10,798 nt of DNA from Euryarchaeota archaeon UBA169 (lineage in GTDB: Archaea; Thermoplasmatota; Poseidoniia; MGIII; CG-Epi1). Position numbers and translations under genes: made by a program. Shown in pieces: positions 1 through 6,984 of this stretch. A model generated the notes under the pieces. It saw only the letters and a program-made list of their open reading frames with translations. It was not told the DNA's origin and did not search any database. The DNA lies in assembly GCA_002497685.1 (NCBI GenBank), contig DAEH01000056.1, positions 13,502 to 24,299 on the forward strand, written 5' to 3'. Numbering within the stretch: the first letter of the stretch is position 1; every line of letters starts with the position of its first letter.

Positions 1-2420
1 CCCATTGTGGTAAATGTAGCTTCAACAACAGATTGACCGGTGTTCTCAACAGCCTTTTGTATTCCTGCAGGACTAGTACCTTCTTCTCTTACACGTTCAG
101 TAATCTGAATGGAATTATCAATTCCTATTCCAATGATAATTGTTCCGACCATTGCAGTAAAAATATTTAGATTCGTACCTCCGGCATCAACAGTAGCAGG
201 GTACCATAGAATAACTAATAAAATAGGTAAAAAAGTAATAACTCCAAATTTAACAGAACTAAAAATCACAATCATAGTTATCAATACTAAAAGTAAGCTA
301 AGTTTAATTGTATCAAATTGAGTCTCTTGTATTCCTTCATTAATTGCAATACTTACTGGAGGACCTCCAGTTAATTGCGACATTTGAGCATCATGGGAGT
401 GCATTTGTTTATCTCGTAAAAAGGCAATATCATCTATTTCATTTACTAAAATAGTAGTATCATCAATATTGATGTACGGCATGCTAACATAAATTAGAGC
501 TTTATCGTATTCATCTGTCAAAAGCATAGCTCGCATTTCATCAGTAAATGAGTCATAAAATACATCAATCATATCGCTTCTGAGCTGTTCGCGACTATAA
601 AGTGGATTTATATCAATCCAGACATAATCATCACCAAAGAAATCGCTATGTAAAAAGTCCCAGAAGCTTCCATCAAATTCAAAAATAGTTTCCCCATCTA
701 AATCATCTAAAGCTATAGTAATGTGTGCAGATTTGAAAAAATCAACTATAGAAAATGCTGAAACATTAATAATATCATTAGTATTCTTATTAGCTATAGA
801 TAAATTATTAATTTCACCTTGAGTCCAATTCATCACATCTAAAACGTCTAAATCTTTTGCAGCAGGCTTTAATCTATCTTCAGGGCCATTTATGAGTAAT
901 ATTCCAGTTTGTCCAGCCTCAAATTTCTCCGAATACTCACCTAGTTTTTTTATGGAATCAATATCCTCAGGGGCAGATTCACTTCCTTTGATGTCCTGAT
1001 CCATGACTGCAATTCTTGCAATTGAGTATGAAGTTGTTAATAGAAGAACTAATAGAATCGCTTTCCACTGTTTGGTTGATAATACAGCAATACTTTTCCA
1101 ACCATCAGACTTGTGTCTAGAGTAGTTTGTTAGCTTCATAATAGCTGGAGTCATACTAACAGTTAGAAAGAATGCACAGATAACTCCAACAATCATTGTA
1201 AATCCTACAGTTCTCATCGGGGCTATTGGTGAAATAAAAAGAGCAGAGAAGCCAATGGTATCAGTGATGGCGCACAACAATGTTGCTTTCCCTGTGGTTA
1301 GTAGCGCTAAAAATGTAGCTCTTGGCATCTTATTCCCTTCATCTTTAAACTCAACAATTCGATTAGCAACATGTAATCCATAATCGACACCTATTCCAAC
1401 AAGAATAGGGCCCGCTGCAACAATCATTGGAGTAAGTACAACTCCAGAAAGATTTACAATCCCTAATGTCCAAATAAGGGCACAAAAGATAGGAAGCAAT
1501 ACAACGGGTATTGCTAACCAATTTCGGTGAAAAAATAGCATCATTGCAATGACTATGCCTAAAGATATAGGTAACATAGTCAATAGATCATCATACAATC
1601 TAGCTGTAACTTCATGAAGAACTACAACAAGGCCCGTTTGAGTCATGTCTGTACGTGAGTTATATCTTTGATCAATATGCTCTTGGATTTTAGCAATCAT
1701 TTCCTCTTGTGAGGCGTCGTTATTTTCACCTTGATATTTGAGCGCGAAAAGAATTACTGCAGTATCAATGATTTGATCATTATTTGTATCGATTGCGAAA
1801 TTTTGCAATGCTGATGAGGTACTGTCGTAAATTTGATCTACTCTGTCTTGATCATCAGGGATATTGTACGTTCCCGTTAGATTAACAGTATCGTCATCAT
1901 TATCTTCAATACTCAGCCCACCGAAAACTTTCCCTTCCGTAGCTTCAATAAATCTAGCATTTGTAGAATTAAATTCTTTTATTAATGTAGAAATGCTCAG
2001 TGTAAAGATAATCCCATCGTTAACTCCCCTATCTGCCTGATAGGTTTCTAAATCCTCAGTCTGTCCGTATTTATCAATAGTAGTTTCAAGTAATGCAATT
2101 TCTTTTAGAGTTGGAACATATGTAACATTATCAACAACAATATCATTGAAAATATTAGGTTCCTTTGCATTTCCAGTTTCTATGTAAACAATAATTAAAT
2201 CAGTAGCCCAGTCTTGCCTAACTTCGATTAGTATTTCTGTAGATTTTTCACCTTCAGGAAGATATACTTCGATATCTCTTGTCATATTTTGTTCAAAAGT
2301 TAGAGCCGATTGCAAAAGAAGAACAGTAATTAGACTAAGAACGGCTATAGTGGCTACGGCATTCTTCAAAATTATATTGGTATAAATTTGCACTCCGTTC
2401 TCTAATGCCTTTGTAATCAC
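1..2420 (-). CDS. RND/MMPL-superfamily exporter (HAE3-like), C-terminus cut by window edge
   Basis: About 806 codons read without a stop to the left edge, so the gene is partial. The protein shows the duplicated RND plan: TM1 (about 19-40), a large extracytoplasmic loop (about 41-275), a TM bundle (about 278-430), TM7 (about 452-472), a second large loop (about 473-703), then more TM helices. Each half carries a Gly-rich TM4/TM10-like signature with a buried Asp: GIGVDYG (D346) and GIGIDNS (D768), positions expected for proton relay. The family uses proton-motive force to export lipids or hydrophobic compounds; the substrate here is unknown. The start is GTG at 2420: an in-frame TAG lies 9 nt upstream, and the first ATG would remove TM1. 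A second GTG at 2393 is possible. It lies 34 nt downstream of the RLI stop in the same direction, so co-transcription is likely. The missing end is probably the last one or two TM helices. Confidence 0.9.
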   Translation of the reverse strand, partial: MITKALENGVQIYTNIILKNAVATIAVLSLITVLLLQSALTFEQNMTRDIEVYLPEGEKSTEILIEVRQDWATDLIIVYIETGNAKEPNIFNDIVVDNVTYVPTLKEIALLETTIDKYGQTEDLETYQADRGVNDGIIFTLSISTLIKEFNSTNARFIEATEGKVFGGLSIEDNDDDTVNLTGTYNIPDDQDRVDQIYDSTSSALQNFAIDTNNDQIIDTAVILFALKYQGENNDASQEEMIAKIQEHIDQRYNSRTDMTQTGLVVVLHEVTARLYDDLLTMLPISLGIVIAMMLFFHRNWLAIPVVLLPIFCALIWTLGIVNLSGVVLTPMIVAAGPILVGIGVDYGLHVANRIVEFKDEGNKMPRATFLALLTTGKATLLCAITDTIGFSALFISPIAPMRTVGFTMIVGVICAFFLTVSMTPAIMKLTNYSRHKSDGWKSIAVLSTKQWKAILLVLLLTTSYSIARIAVMDQDIKGSESAPEDIDSIKKLGEYSEKFEAGQTGILLINGPEDRLKPAAKDLDVLDVMNWTQGEINNLSIANKNTNDIINVSAFSIVDFFKSAHITIALDDLDGETIFEFDGSFWDFLHSDFFGDDYVWIDINPLYSREQLRSDMIDVFYDSFTDEMRAMLLTDEYDKALIYVSMPYINIDDTTILVNEIDDIAFLRDKQMHSHDAQMSQLTGGPPVSIAINEGIQETQFDTIKLSLLLVLITMIVIFSSVKFGVITFLPILLVILWYPATVDAGGTNLNIFTAMVGTIIIGIGIDNSIQITERVREEGTSPAGIQKAVENTGQSVVEATFTTM

Positions 2421-2421
2421 A

Positions 2422-2438
2422 AGGCCCTATCGAGGCCT
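2422..2438 (-). other. Small inverted repeat next to the exporter start codon
   Basis: AGGCC (2422-2426) and GGCCT (2434-2438) can pair across a 7-nt loop. The 8-bp palindrome GAGGCCTC (2432-2439) overlaps the right arm. In the minus-strand transcript the stem ends one nucleotide before the GTG start at 2420. No T-run follows, so it does not look like an archaeal terminator. It may modulate translation of the exporter, or it may be chance. Confidence 0.3.
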
Positions 2439-2454
2439 CAAAATAAATGTAATC

Positions 2455-4218
2455 TTAACTAGAATAGTAGTATTCTTTCTTACTTTTTTGTTCTCTGTCT
2501 AGTCTTGAGCCCGGTTTATTTACACGTGGCCGATGTGTATTTTTATCCCGTCTAAAAGTCACATCAACTCTTTCTAGAAATATATTCATTCCCTCTCGCA
2601 TTTTGTAAGGTCCTTCTACTATTCCTTTACTTCCCGGGTTTCCACCAAAACACAATATACCATCTGAAATATAATCAATAAAGTAGATGTCATGATCTAC
2701 AATGAGTGCAGATTTACCCCTATTTTCCATAAACCTTCTTATGGTTTTTGCAGTTACCATTCTTTGATTTGCATCAAGATATGCTGAGGGTTCATCTAAC
2801 AAATACAAATCGGCTTCTTTGAGTAAACATTCAGCAACAGCAACGCGTTGTAATTCACCACCTGAAAGGGTTTGCATTTCTCTTTCTAACAAGGGTTCTA
2901 AATTTAGTGGGCGATTTAGTTCAGTACTAAACGTATGTTCATCATATCCTTCAACAGATTGTAATAAATCACCAACAATTATTCCTTCTTGAATATCAAT
3001 GTATTGAGGCTTGTAAGACACAGCAATATCGCTTTCTATTTTACCTTCATCAGGTTCTAAATCTCCGGCTAACATTTTCACAAAAGTTGTTTTTCCGGTA
3101 GCATTTGCCCCAACTACGCCTAATACTTGTCCACCAAGAAGCTCACCAGCCTTTGCTTCAAGACTAAAGGAACCTAATTTCTTTGATAATTTAGGCCATT
3201 CAACAAGTCCCATTCCATCCCATCCAGTTCTTGGCGGATGCTCTAAAAATTTAATAGGTTTGTCCCTAATTCTAACGTTTTGTTCAGCTAGATATCCTTC
3301 AATGTAAGCGTTGATTGCTTTGCGCGTTGTTCTAGCTGGCGTAAATATTCCAAATGCGCCTTTTTTACCATAAACAATATGCGTTAAATCAGCAATTACA
3401 TCTAAAACTGCCAAATCGTGTTCAATAACAATTACCCTTGCAGATTCAGATAATTCTTGAATAATCCTTACAATCCTCATTCTTTCATAAATATCGAGAT
3501 AAGACGAAGGTTCGTCAAAGAAGTAAACATCAGCATCCTTTAGTAAAGTTGCACAAATAGCAACTCGCTGTAATTCACCTCCAGATAATTGGTCTAAATT
3601 TCTTTCTAAGAGATGACCCAATCCGAATTTTTCTATCATTTCATCATACAATCCTCTTTCGTTTACGGATGTAAGAAGTTTACCAACATTTCCCTTGAAA
3701 GCTTTAGGAATGTGGTCAACATATTGCGGTTTTAATGCAACTTTAACAGTAGATTCGTTTAATTCAGTTAGAAAATCTCTCAATTCTCCGCGCGGTAATG
3801 TTTCAATAACATTTTCCCAAAGGGTATCCTCAGATTCAAATTCACCAAGATTTGGAATAATGGTGCCATTTAGTACATTAAATGCAGTTGACTTCCCCAT
3901 ACCATTAGGACCTAAAATACCTATGATTGAATCTTTTGACGGTGTAGGCAATCGGAATAATCTAAATCCATTAAGTGAATATCTGTGAATCATATCAGTT
4001 TCCAATTCTTCAGGAAGATTGATTACTTTCACAGCATCACCAGGACAATTCTTAGCTCTCATTAGGCAAGGCGGACATGCATCTTCCAAGATTTTACATT
4101 TATCATTCTCATCAACTTGTATACATTCTCCACCGCAAGATCCAGCATACTTCTGTAGATATTCAAAGGCGGGGCTATTTGGTTTGCATCTGTCTTCGAA
4201 TAGGACGGCAATTCTCAT
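2455..4218 (-). CDS. rli: RLI/ABCE1 ribosome-recycling ATPase with an unusual Fe-S domain
   Basis: ABCE1 splits post-termination ribosomes in the cytoplasm, and its 587 aa is the usual family length. Order: N-terminal Fe-S region (1-65), NBD1, hinge, NBD2, and a basic tail ending in YYYSS as in archaeal RLI. NBD1: Walker A GPNGMGKST (103-111), Q-loop KPQYVD (163-168), LSGGELQR (211-218), Walker B with catalytic E236, H-loop H267. NBD2: Walker A GANATGKTT (370-378), KPQYID (403-408), LSGGELQR (451-458), E476, H509. The oddity is the Fe-S region. The canonical pattern is C-x4-C-x3-C-x3-CP followed by C-x2-C-x2-C-x3-CP. Here the cysteines are C11, C28, C32, C41, C48, C51 and C58, and R54 replaces the third Cys of the second motif. 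Other frames of this stretch do not restore the motif, so a frameshift is unlikely. The next gene downstream is the exporter. Confidence 0.96.
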   Translation of the reverse strand: MRIAVLFEDRCKPNSPAFEYLQKYAGSCGGECIQVDENDKCKILEDACPPCLMRAKNCPGDAVKVINLPEELETDMIHRYSLNGFRLFRLPTPSKDSIIGILGPNGMGKSTAFNVLNGTIIPNLGEFESEDTLWENVIETLPRGELRDFLTELNESTVKVALKPQYVDHIPKAFKGNVGKLLTSVNERGLYDEMIEKFGLGHLLERNLDQLSGGELQRVAICATLLKDADVYFFDEPSSYLDIYERMRIVRIIQELSESARVIVIEHDLAVLDVIADLTHIVYGKKGAFGIFTPARTTRKAINAYIEGYLAEQNVRIRDKPIKFLEHPPRTGWDGMGLVEWPKLSKKLGSFSLEAKAGELLGGQVLGVVGANATGKTTFVKMLAGDLEPDEGKIESDIAVSYKPQYIDIQEGIIVGDLLQSVEGYDEHTFSTELNRPLNLEPLLEREMQTLSGGELQRVAVAECLLKEADLYLLDEPSAYLDANQRMVTAKTIRRFMENRGKSALIVDHDIYFIDYISDGILCFGGNPGSKGIVEGPYKMREGMNIFLERVDVTFRRDKNTHRPRVNKPGSRLDREQKSKKEYYYSS

Positions 4219-4337
4219 TTTAGTTTTTCAACATTGGTATACTAGACTTAGTCTTCGTACATTTCTGTTTTATAGTGAGACTAATTAAAATTATATGGTC
4301 ATCCAAAGATACTTTTGTCCCCCTTTAATGGGATATT
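4219..4337. promoter_or_regulatory. Divergent promoter region between rli and rusA
   Basis: This 119-bp AT-rich spacer separates two divergent genes. On the minus strand, CTATAAAAC (4267-4275) is a good archaeal TATA candidate for rli and would give a leader of about 25-30 nt. A second TATA-like AGTATACC (4236-4243) lies closer to the start. On the plus strand the AT-rich stretch around 4284-4296 is a candidate for the rusA-folD pair. A perfect AGACT-T-AGTCT inverted repeat occupies 4244-4254, between the better rli TATA candidate and the rli start. Confidence 0.5.
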
Positions 4338-4775
4338 GTGAGAATTAAATTTACTCTACCAGGAAAGCCAGTTGCTCAAGGTAGGCCTCGTTTCTATCGT
4401 AAGGGGAAATTTGTAGTTGCAACAGACCCTAAACCTAGTAAAGTATACAAGGCAGATATTGCATATATTGCTCAGAGAGCTAGGGAAGAAGCAGGAATTG
4501 AGGGTTTATTTGAAGGACCATTAGGAATGGAAATTTTCGCATATTTTCCATGCCCTAAAAGTAAATGGCGAGTTAAGATCCCCAGAACTGAAGAGCATCA
4601 TGCAAAAAGGCCAGATGCCGATAACTTAGCTAAGGCAATAAAGGACGGCCTAAGCGGAGTTCTGTACCATGATGATGGCCAAATATCAGAATTGATAGTT
4701 AGAAAAAGGATTGCAGCTCAAGGTGATGGTCCTCGGATTGAAGTTGAATTATACATGCTGGAGCCTTTAGAATGA
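4338..4775 (+). CDS. rusA: RusA-family Holliday-junction resolvase
   Basis: This 145-aa protein belongs to the RusA endonuclease family, which cuts Holliday junctions as a metal-dependent dimer. Visible hallmarks are the N-terminal beta-strand plus basic segment PVAQGRPRFYRKGKF (11-25), the acidic core RPDADNLAKAIKDGL (91-105) with D93 and D95, and GVLYHDDGQI (107-116) with D112/D113. These acidic residues correspond to the metal-binding aspartates of E. coli RusA (about 120 aa). The start is GTG at 4338; the ATG at 4328 is in another frame and stops quickly. The stop overlaps the folD start in an ATGA arrangement, so the two are probably one transcript. RusA is best known from lambdoid phages and bacteria, while archaea normally use Hjc. 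No phage genes are adjacent. The family is confident; the role in the cell is not. Confidence 0.88.
   Translation: MRIKFTLPGKPVAQGRPRFYRKGKFVVATDPKPSKVYKADIAYIAQRAREEAGIEGLFEGPLGMEIFAYFPCPKSKWRVKIPRTEEHHAKRPDADNLAKAIKDGLSGVLYHDDGQISELIVRKRIAAQGDGPRIEVELYMLEPLE
4760..4775 (+). promoter_or_regulatory. SD-like GGAG and ATGA coupling at the rusA/folD junction
   Basis: GGAG at 4760-4763 lies 8 nt before the folD ATG (4772), and the rusA TGA (4773-4775) overlaps that ATG. This suggests translational coupling of folD to rusA. The operon-internal gene has a Shine-Dalgarno-like site, unlike the leaderless-looking first genes in this window. Confidence 0.55.
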
Positions 4776-5593
4776 GTTTAATTATAGATGGTAAAAAAAT
4801 AGCCAAAGAAATAGAAATTGAATTGACAGCTAAAGTCTCATCAATGGAAAATGCGCCTAGACTTTCGGTAGTTCAGATAGGTGACGATCCAGCTTCAGCC
4901 TCTTACATTAAAGCAAAGGCAAATGCAGCATCTAGAGTTGGTATTCATCTTACGCACCATCATTTACCAATAGAGACTTCAATAGAAGAACTAAAAAGTC
5001 TTGTTAATGATCTTAATGAAAGTGAGGATGGATTAATAATTCAATTACCTATCCCTAAAAAATTAGAACCAGTTCTCGAAATGATTAAACCTGAAAATGA
5101 CGTTGATGGTTTTCATTCAGAGAATTTAGGAAAATTAGTTCAAGGCATTTCTGGAATGACGCCTTGCACCCCTGCAGGAATAATTGAATTATTGTATCGT
5201 TCAGGAAATGATCCAGAAGGGAAACATGTTGTAATAGTTGGACGTAGCACTATAGTTGGCACTCCATTATCTCTTTTATTATCTCAAAAAGGAGTAGATG
5301 CAACAGTTACATTATGTCATAGTAGAACCAAATATTTAGAGGAGCATTGTAAAGAAGCAGATATTTTAGTTGCCGCAGTAGGGAAAGCTAATATGATTAC
5401 TAAGGATATGGTGAAACCTGGTGCAATCATAATTGATGTAGGAGTTAATAGAACCTCAGAAGGGCTTGTTGGTGATGTTTCAACTGAGGTTAAAGAAGTC
5501 GCGAGTCAAATTACACCAGTCCCAGGGGGCGTAGGTCCTATGACTGTTGTAATGTTAATGTCTAATACTGTAAAGTCAGCATTAGAAAACTAA
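4772..5593 (+). CDS. folD: Methylenetetrahydrofolate dehydrogenase / methenyltetrahydrofolate cyclohydrolase
   Basis: FolD is a bifunctional cytosolic enzyme that oxidises 5,10-methylene-THF with NAD(P)+ and hydrolyses the methenyl form to 10-formyl-THF, supplying one-carbon units for purines. The 273-aa length is slightly shorter than the usual 280-300 but complete. Conserved elements: the YxxxK catalytic pair Y45/K49 in SYIKAKANAA, QLPIP (91-95), DVDGFH (110-115), TPCTPAGI (130-137), the dinucleotide-binding segment VGRSTIVGTP (156-165), and the C-terminal PGGVGPMT (251-258). It is coupled to rusA upstream by a 4-nt overlap and ends in a 12-bp tail-to-tail overlap with the next gene. FolD implies tetrahydrofolate-based C1 metabolism; purM, another purine-pathway gene, lies at the right end of the window but is not in the same operon. 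Confidence 0.97.
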   Translation: MSLIIDGKKIAKEIEIELTAKVSSMENAPRLSVVQIGDDPASASYIKAKANAASRVGIHLTHHHLPIETSIEELKSLVNDLNESEDGLIIQLPIPKKLEPVLEMIKPENDVDGFHSENLGKLVQGISGMTPCTPAGIIELLYRSGNDPEGKHVVIVGRSTIVGTPLSLLLSQKGVDATVTLCHSRTKYLEEHCKEADILVAAVGKANMITKDMVKPGAIIIDVGVNRTSEGLVGDVSTEVKEVASQITPVPGGVGPMTVVMLMSNTVKSALEN

Positions 5594-5599
5594 ATTTTT
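5582..5599. terminator. Overlapping convergent 3' ends with short T-run
   Basis: The folD stop (5591-5593) and the minus-strand reductase stop (5582-5584) lie inside each other's genes, giving a 12-bp antisense overlap. A T5 run (5595-5599) follows folD on the plus strand, and TTTT occurs on the minus strand just before the reductase stop. Archaeal termination uses T-tracts, but these are short, so the terminator call is weak. The overlap itself is certain. Confidence 0.35.
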
Positions 5600-6904
5600 G
5601 AAAAGGAGCCAAGGGCTTGTTAATTGTTGTTGTGCTTCTTTCGAAGTTAAACTTTCAGATAATATTCGTTGTAACTCAGGTTTATTTTTGGCTTTACCAA
5701 TAAACCAGTCAATTAACCATCTCTTCCTTGTGTAATTTTGAATTTTGAAAGAGTTAGTCAGTTCTTTGCCTAGTATCTCCCAAATTTCTTTCTGATAATC
5801 CTCACCAGCTTTCAAATCAAAATTATTTTTATTCATTTTGTAATGTTTAATGGCCATTTTCGCTGAAAGAAGTGCATTTCCAATACCTTCACCAGTAAAA
5901 GGGTCCACTAAACTTCCAGAATCTCCAATTAGTAAACATCCTTTACCGAACATTCTTCTTAATTTCCTTTTAGATCTTCTTGGCGAACCTAATGGCAGTT
6001 GCCATCCTTTTCCACTATCTCTTACTAGTTCAGCGTTTGCAAATCTATCTACAAATTTTTCATTGATAATATAATTCTGAAGTTCTTTTAATTTCACTTC
6101 TTTATTTTTCAAATCATTTAGTGTAATTCCTAAACCTACATTACATATATTTTCACCGATTGGGAAAATCCAAAAATATCCTGGAATGACGCCTTCTACA
6201 TAATGGAATTCAATAGATCCTCTTTCAGAATCAACATTTTTCACATTCTTCCAATATTGTCGGAATGCAGTGCTCCAATGTTCTTTTTTAATAAAATCAT
6301 CATGATTAATTTCAGTCAATAAAGTTTTAGCAACAGGACAGTTTACACCACCAGCACCTATAGTTAATGTAGCTAGAAATTCTTTTTCCACAGTCTCACA
6401 TTTACCTTTGACACCTATTATTCGCTCGTCGTCTTTTTCATCAATTAATAATTTACTAACTCTAAAATTCTGGATTACATAGCCACCATTGTTTTCAATT
6501 TTACGAGTAGCTTCACTAAATAAGATCCAATCAAAGTTTATTCTTGGGTAAACATAACCTACAGCTTCTGGATCTTTAATGTCAACACGCACTTCCTCTT
6601 TCTTTGTATTGCTAAATATTACGCTATCGAATACAAAATGAGGACTTTTCTTCAGTTTTTCTAAAATATTCAATTCTTGCAAATGTTTCAGAGCTTTCCC
6701 GCCAACAGCATCTCCGCAAACCTTGTCTCTAGGATATGTATCTTTTTCTAACAATAAGACTTTCAACCCTTCATCAGCAGCGTAACAAGCTGCAGCAGAG
6801 CCTGCAGGGCCTCCTCCAACAATTATCAAATCAAATTTGTTTTCAGTCTCAGGAATTTTCTTCGTAAGAATCTCTTTTTCCCAAAAGCTAAGTTTGTCAG
6901 ACAC
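5582..6904 (-). CDS. Geranylgeranyl-reductase-family FAD-dependent oxidoreductase
   Basis: This 440-aa flavoprotein belongs to the geranylgeranyl reductase (GGR) family, which in archaea saturates the isoprenoid chains of membrane lipids at the membrane surface. Signatures: Rossmann FAD motif VGGGPAGSAAA (29-39), an acidic ADP-ribose contact at the end of strand 2 (E53), YPRDKVCGDAVGG (57-69) with the family cysteine C63, the substrate-side motif GYFWIFPIG (242-250, YxWxFP), and the FAD motif GDSGSLVDPFTGEGIGNALL (327-346). The usual ADG of the middle FAD motif reads AGG (184-186). The start is GTG at 6904; no upstream ATG is possible because a stop lies in frame. About 22 residues precede the first beta strand. 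The gene is divergent from another FAD protein and convergent with folD. Archaeol lipid reduction is the best guess; other isoprenoid substrates such as quinone or carotenoid precursors are possible. Confidence 0.9.
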   Translation of the reverse strand: MSDKLSFWEKEILTKKIPETENKFDLIIVGGGPAGSAAACYAADEGLKVLLLEKDTYPRDKVCGDAVGGKALKHLQELNILEKLKKSPHFVFDSVIFSNTKKEEVRVDIKDPEAVGYVYPRINFDWILFSEATRKIENNGGYVIQNFRVSKLLIDEKDDERIIGVKGKCETVEKEFLATLTIGAGGVNCPVAKTLLTEINHDDFIKKEHWSTAFRQYWKNVKNVDSERGSIEFHYVEGVIPGYFWIFPIGENICNVGLGITLNDLKNKEVKLKELQNYIINEKFVDRFANAELVRDSGKGWQLPLGSPRRSKRKLRRMFGKGCLLIGDSGSLVDPFTGEGIGNALLSAKMAIKHYKMNKNNFDLKAGEDYQKEIWEILGKELTNSFKIQNYTRKRWLIDWFIGKAKNKPELQRILSESLTSKEAQQQLTSPWLLFKNLVF

Positions 6905-6984
6905 AATAATAGCAATTATTAGTGATTATTAAATGTTTTCAATGTCGACAATACAAATTTAAGACCTATGCTAATCTCGTAATA
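6905..6984. promoter_or_regulatory. Back-to-back leaderless promoters between two FAD reductases
   Basis: Within 80 bp there is one TATA-like box for each direction. On the minus strand TTTAATAA (about 6926-6933) is centred about 26 nt from the GTG at 6904. On the plus strand CAAATTTAAG (about 6954-6963) is centred about 27 nt from the ATG at 6985. Archaeal transcription starts about 25 nt from the TATA centre, so both messages would begin at or very near their start codons. This spacing also supports the plus-strand start at 6985 rather than the in-frame ATG at 6922. Confidence 0.55.

Noticed and set aside
109..321. Plus-strand 70-codon open frame
   Set aside because: Lies antisense to the exporter gene, whose minus-strand frame is clearly coding with RND motifs. 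The product is low-complexity Ile/Thr-rich.
2427..2440. Terminator between rli and the exporter
   Set aside because: The stem is short and not followed by a T-run on the minus strand, so read-through into the exporter is more likely.
4019..4218. Frameshift as the cause of the odd RLI cysteine pattern
   Set aside because: The other two frames give an early TAG or a cysteine-free peptide. The current frame joins smoothly to conserved sequence on both sides.
3695..4288. Two plus-strand open frames over the N-terminal half of rli
   Set aside because: Antisense shadows of the RLI coding frame; no recognisable domains.
5850..6074. Plus-strand open frame inside the reductase gene
   Set aside because: Antisense to conserved FAD motifs of the geranylgeranyl-reductase-family gene.
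6922..6984. N-terminal extension of the second FAD protein (21 residues)
   Set aside because: The sequence has no domain features, would cover the TATA-like box, and the ATG at 6985 fits family layout and promoter spacing better.
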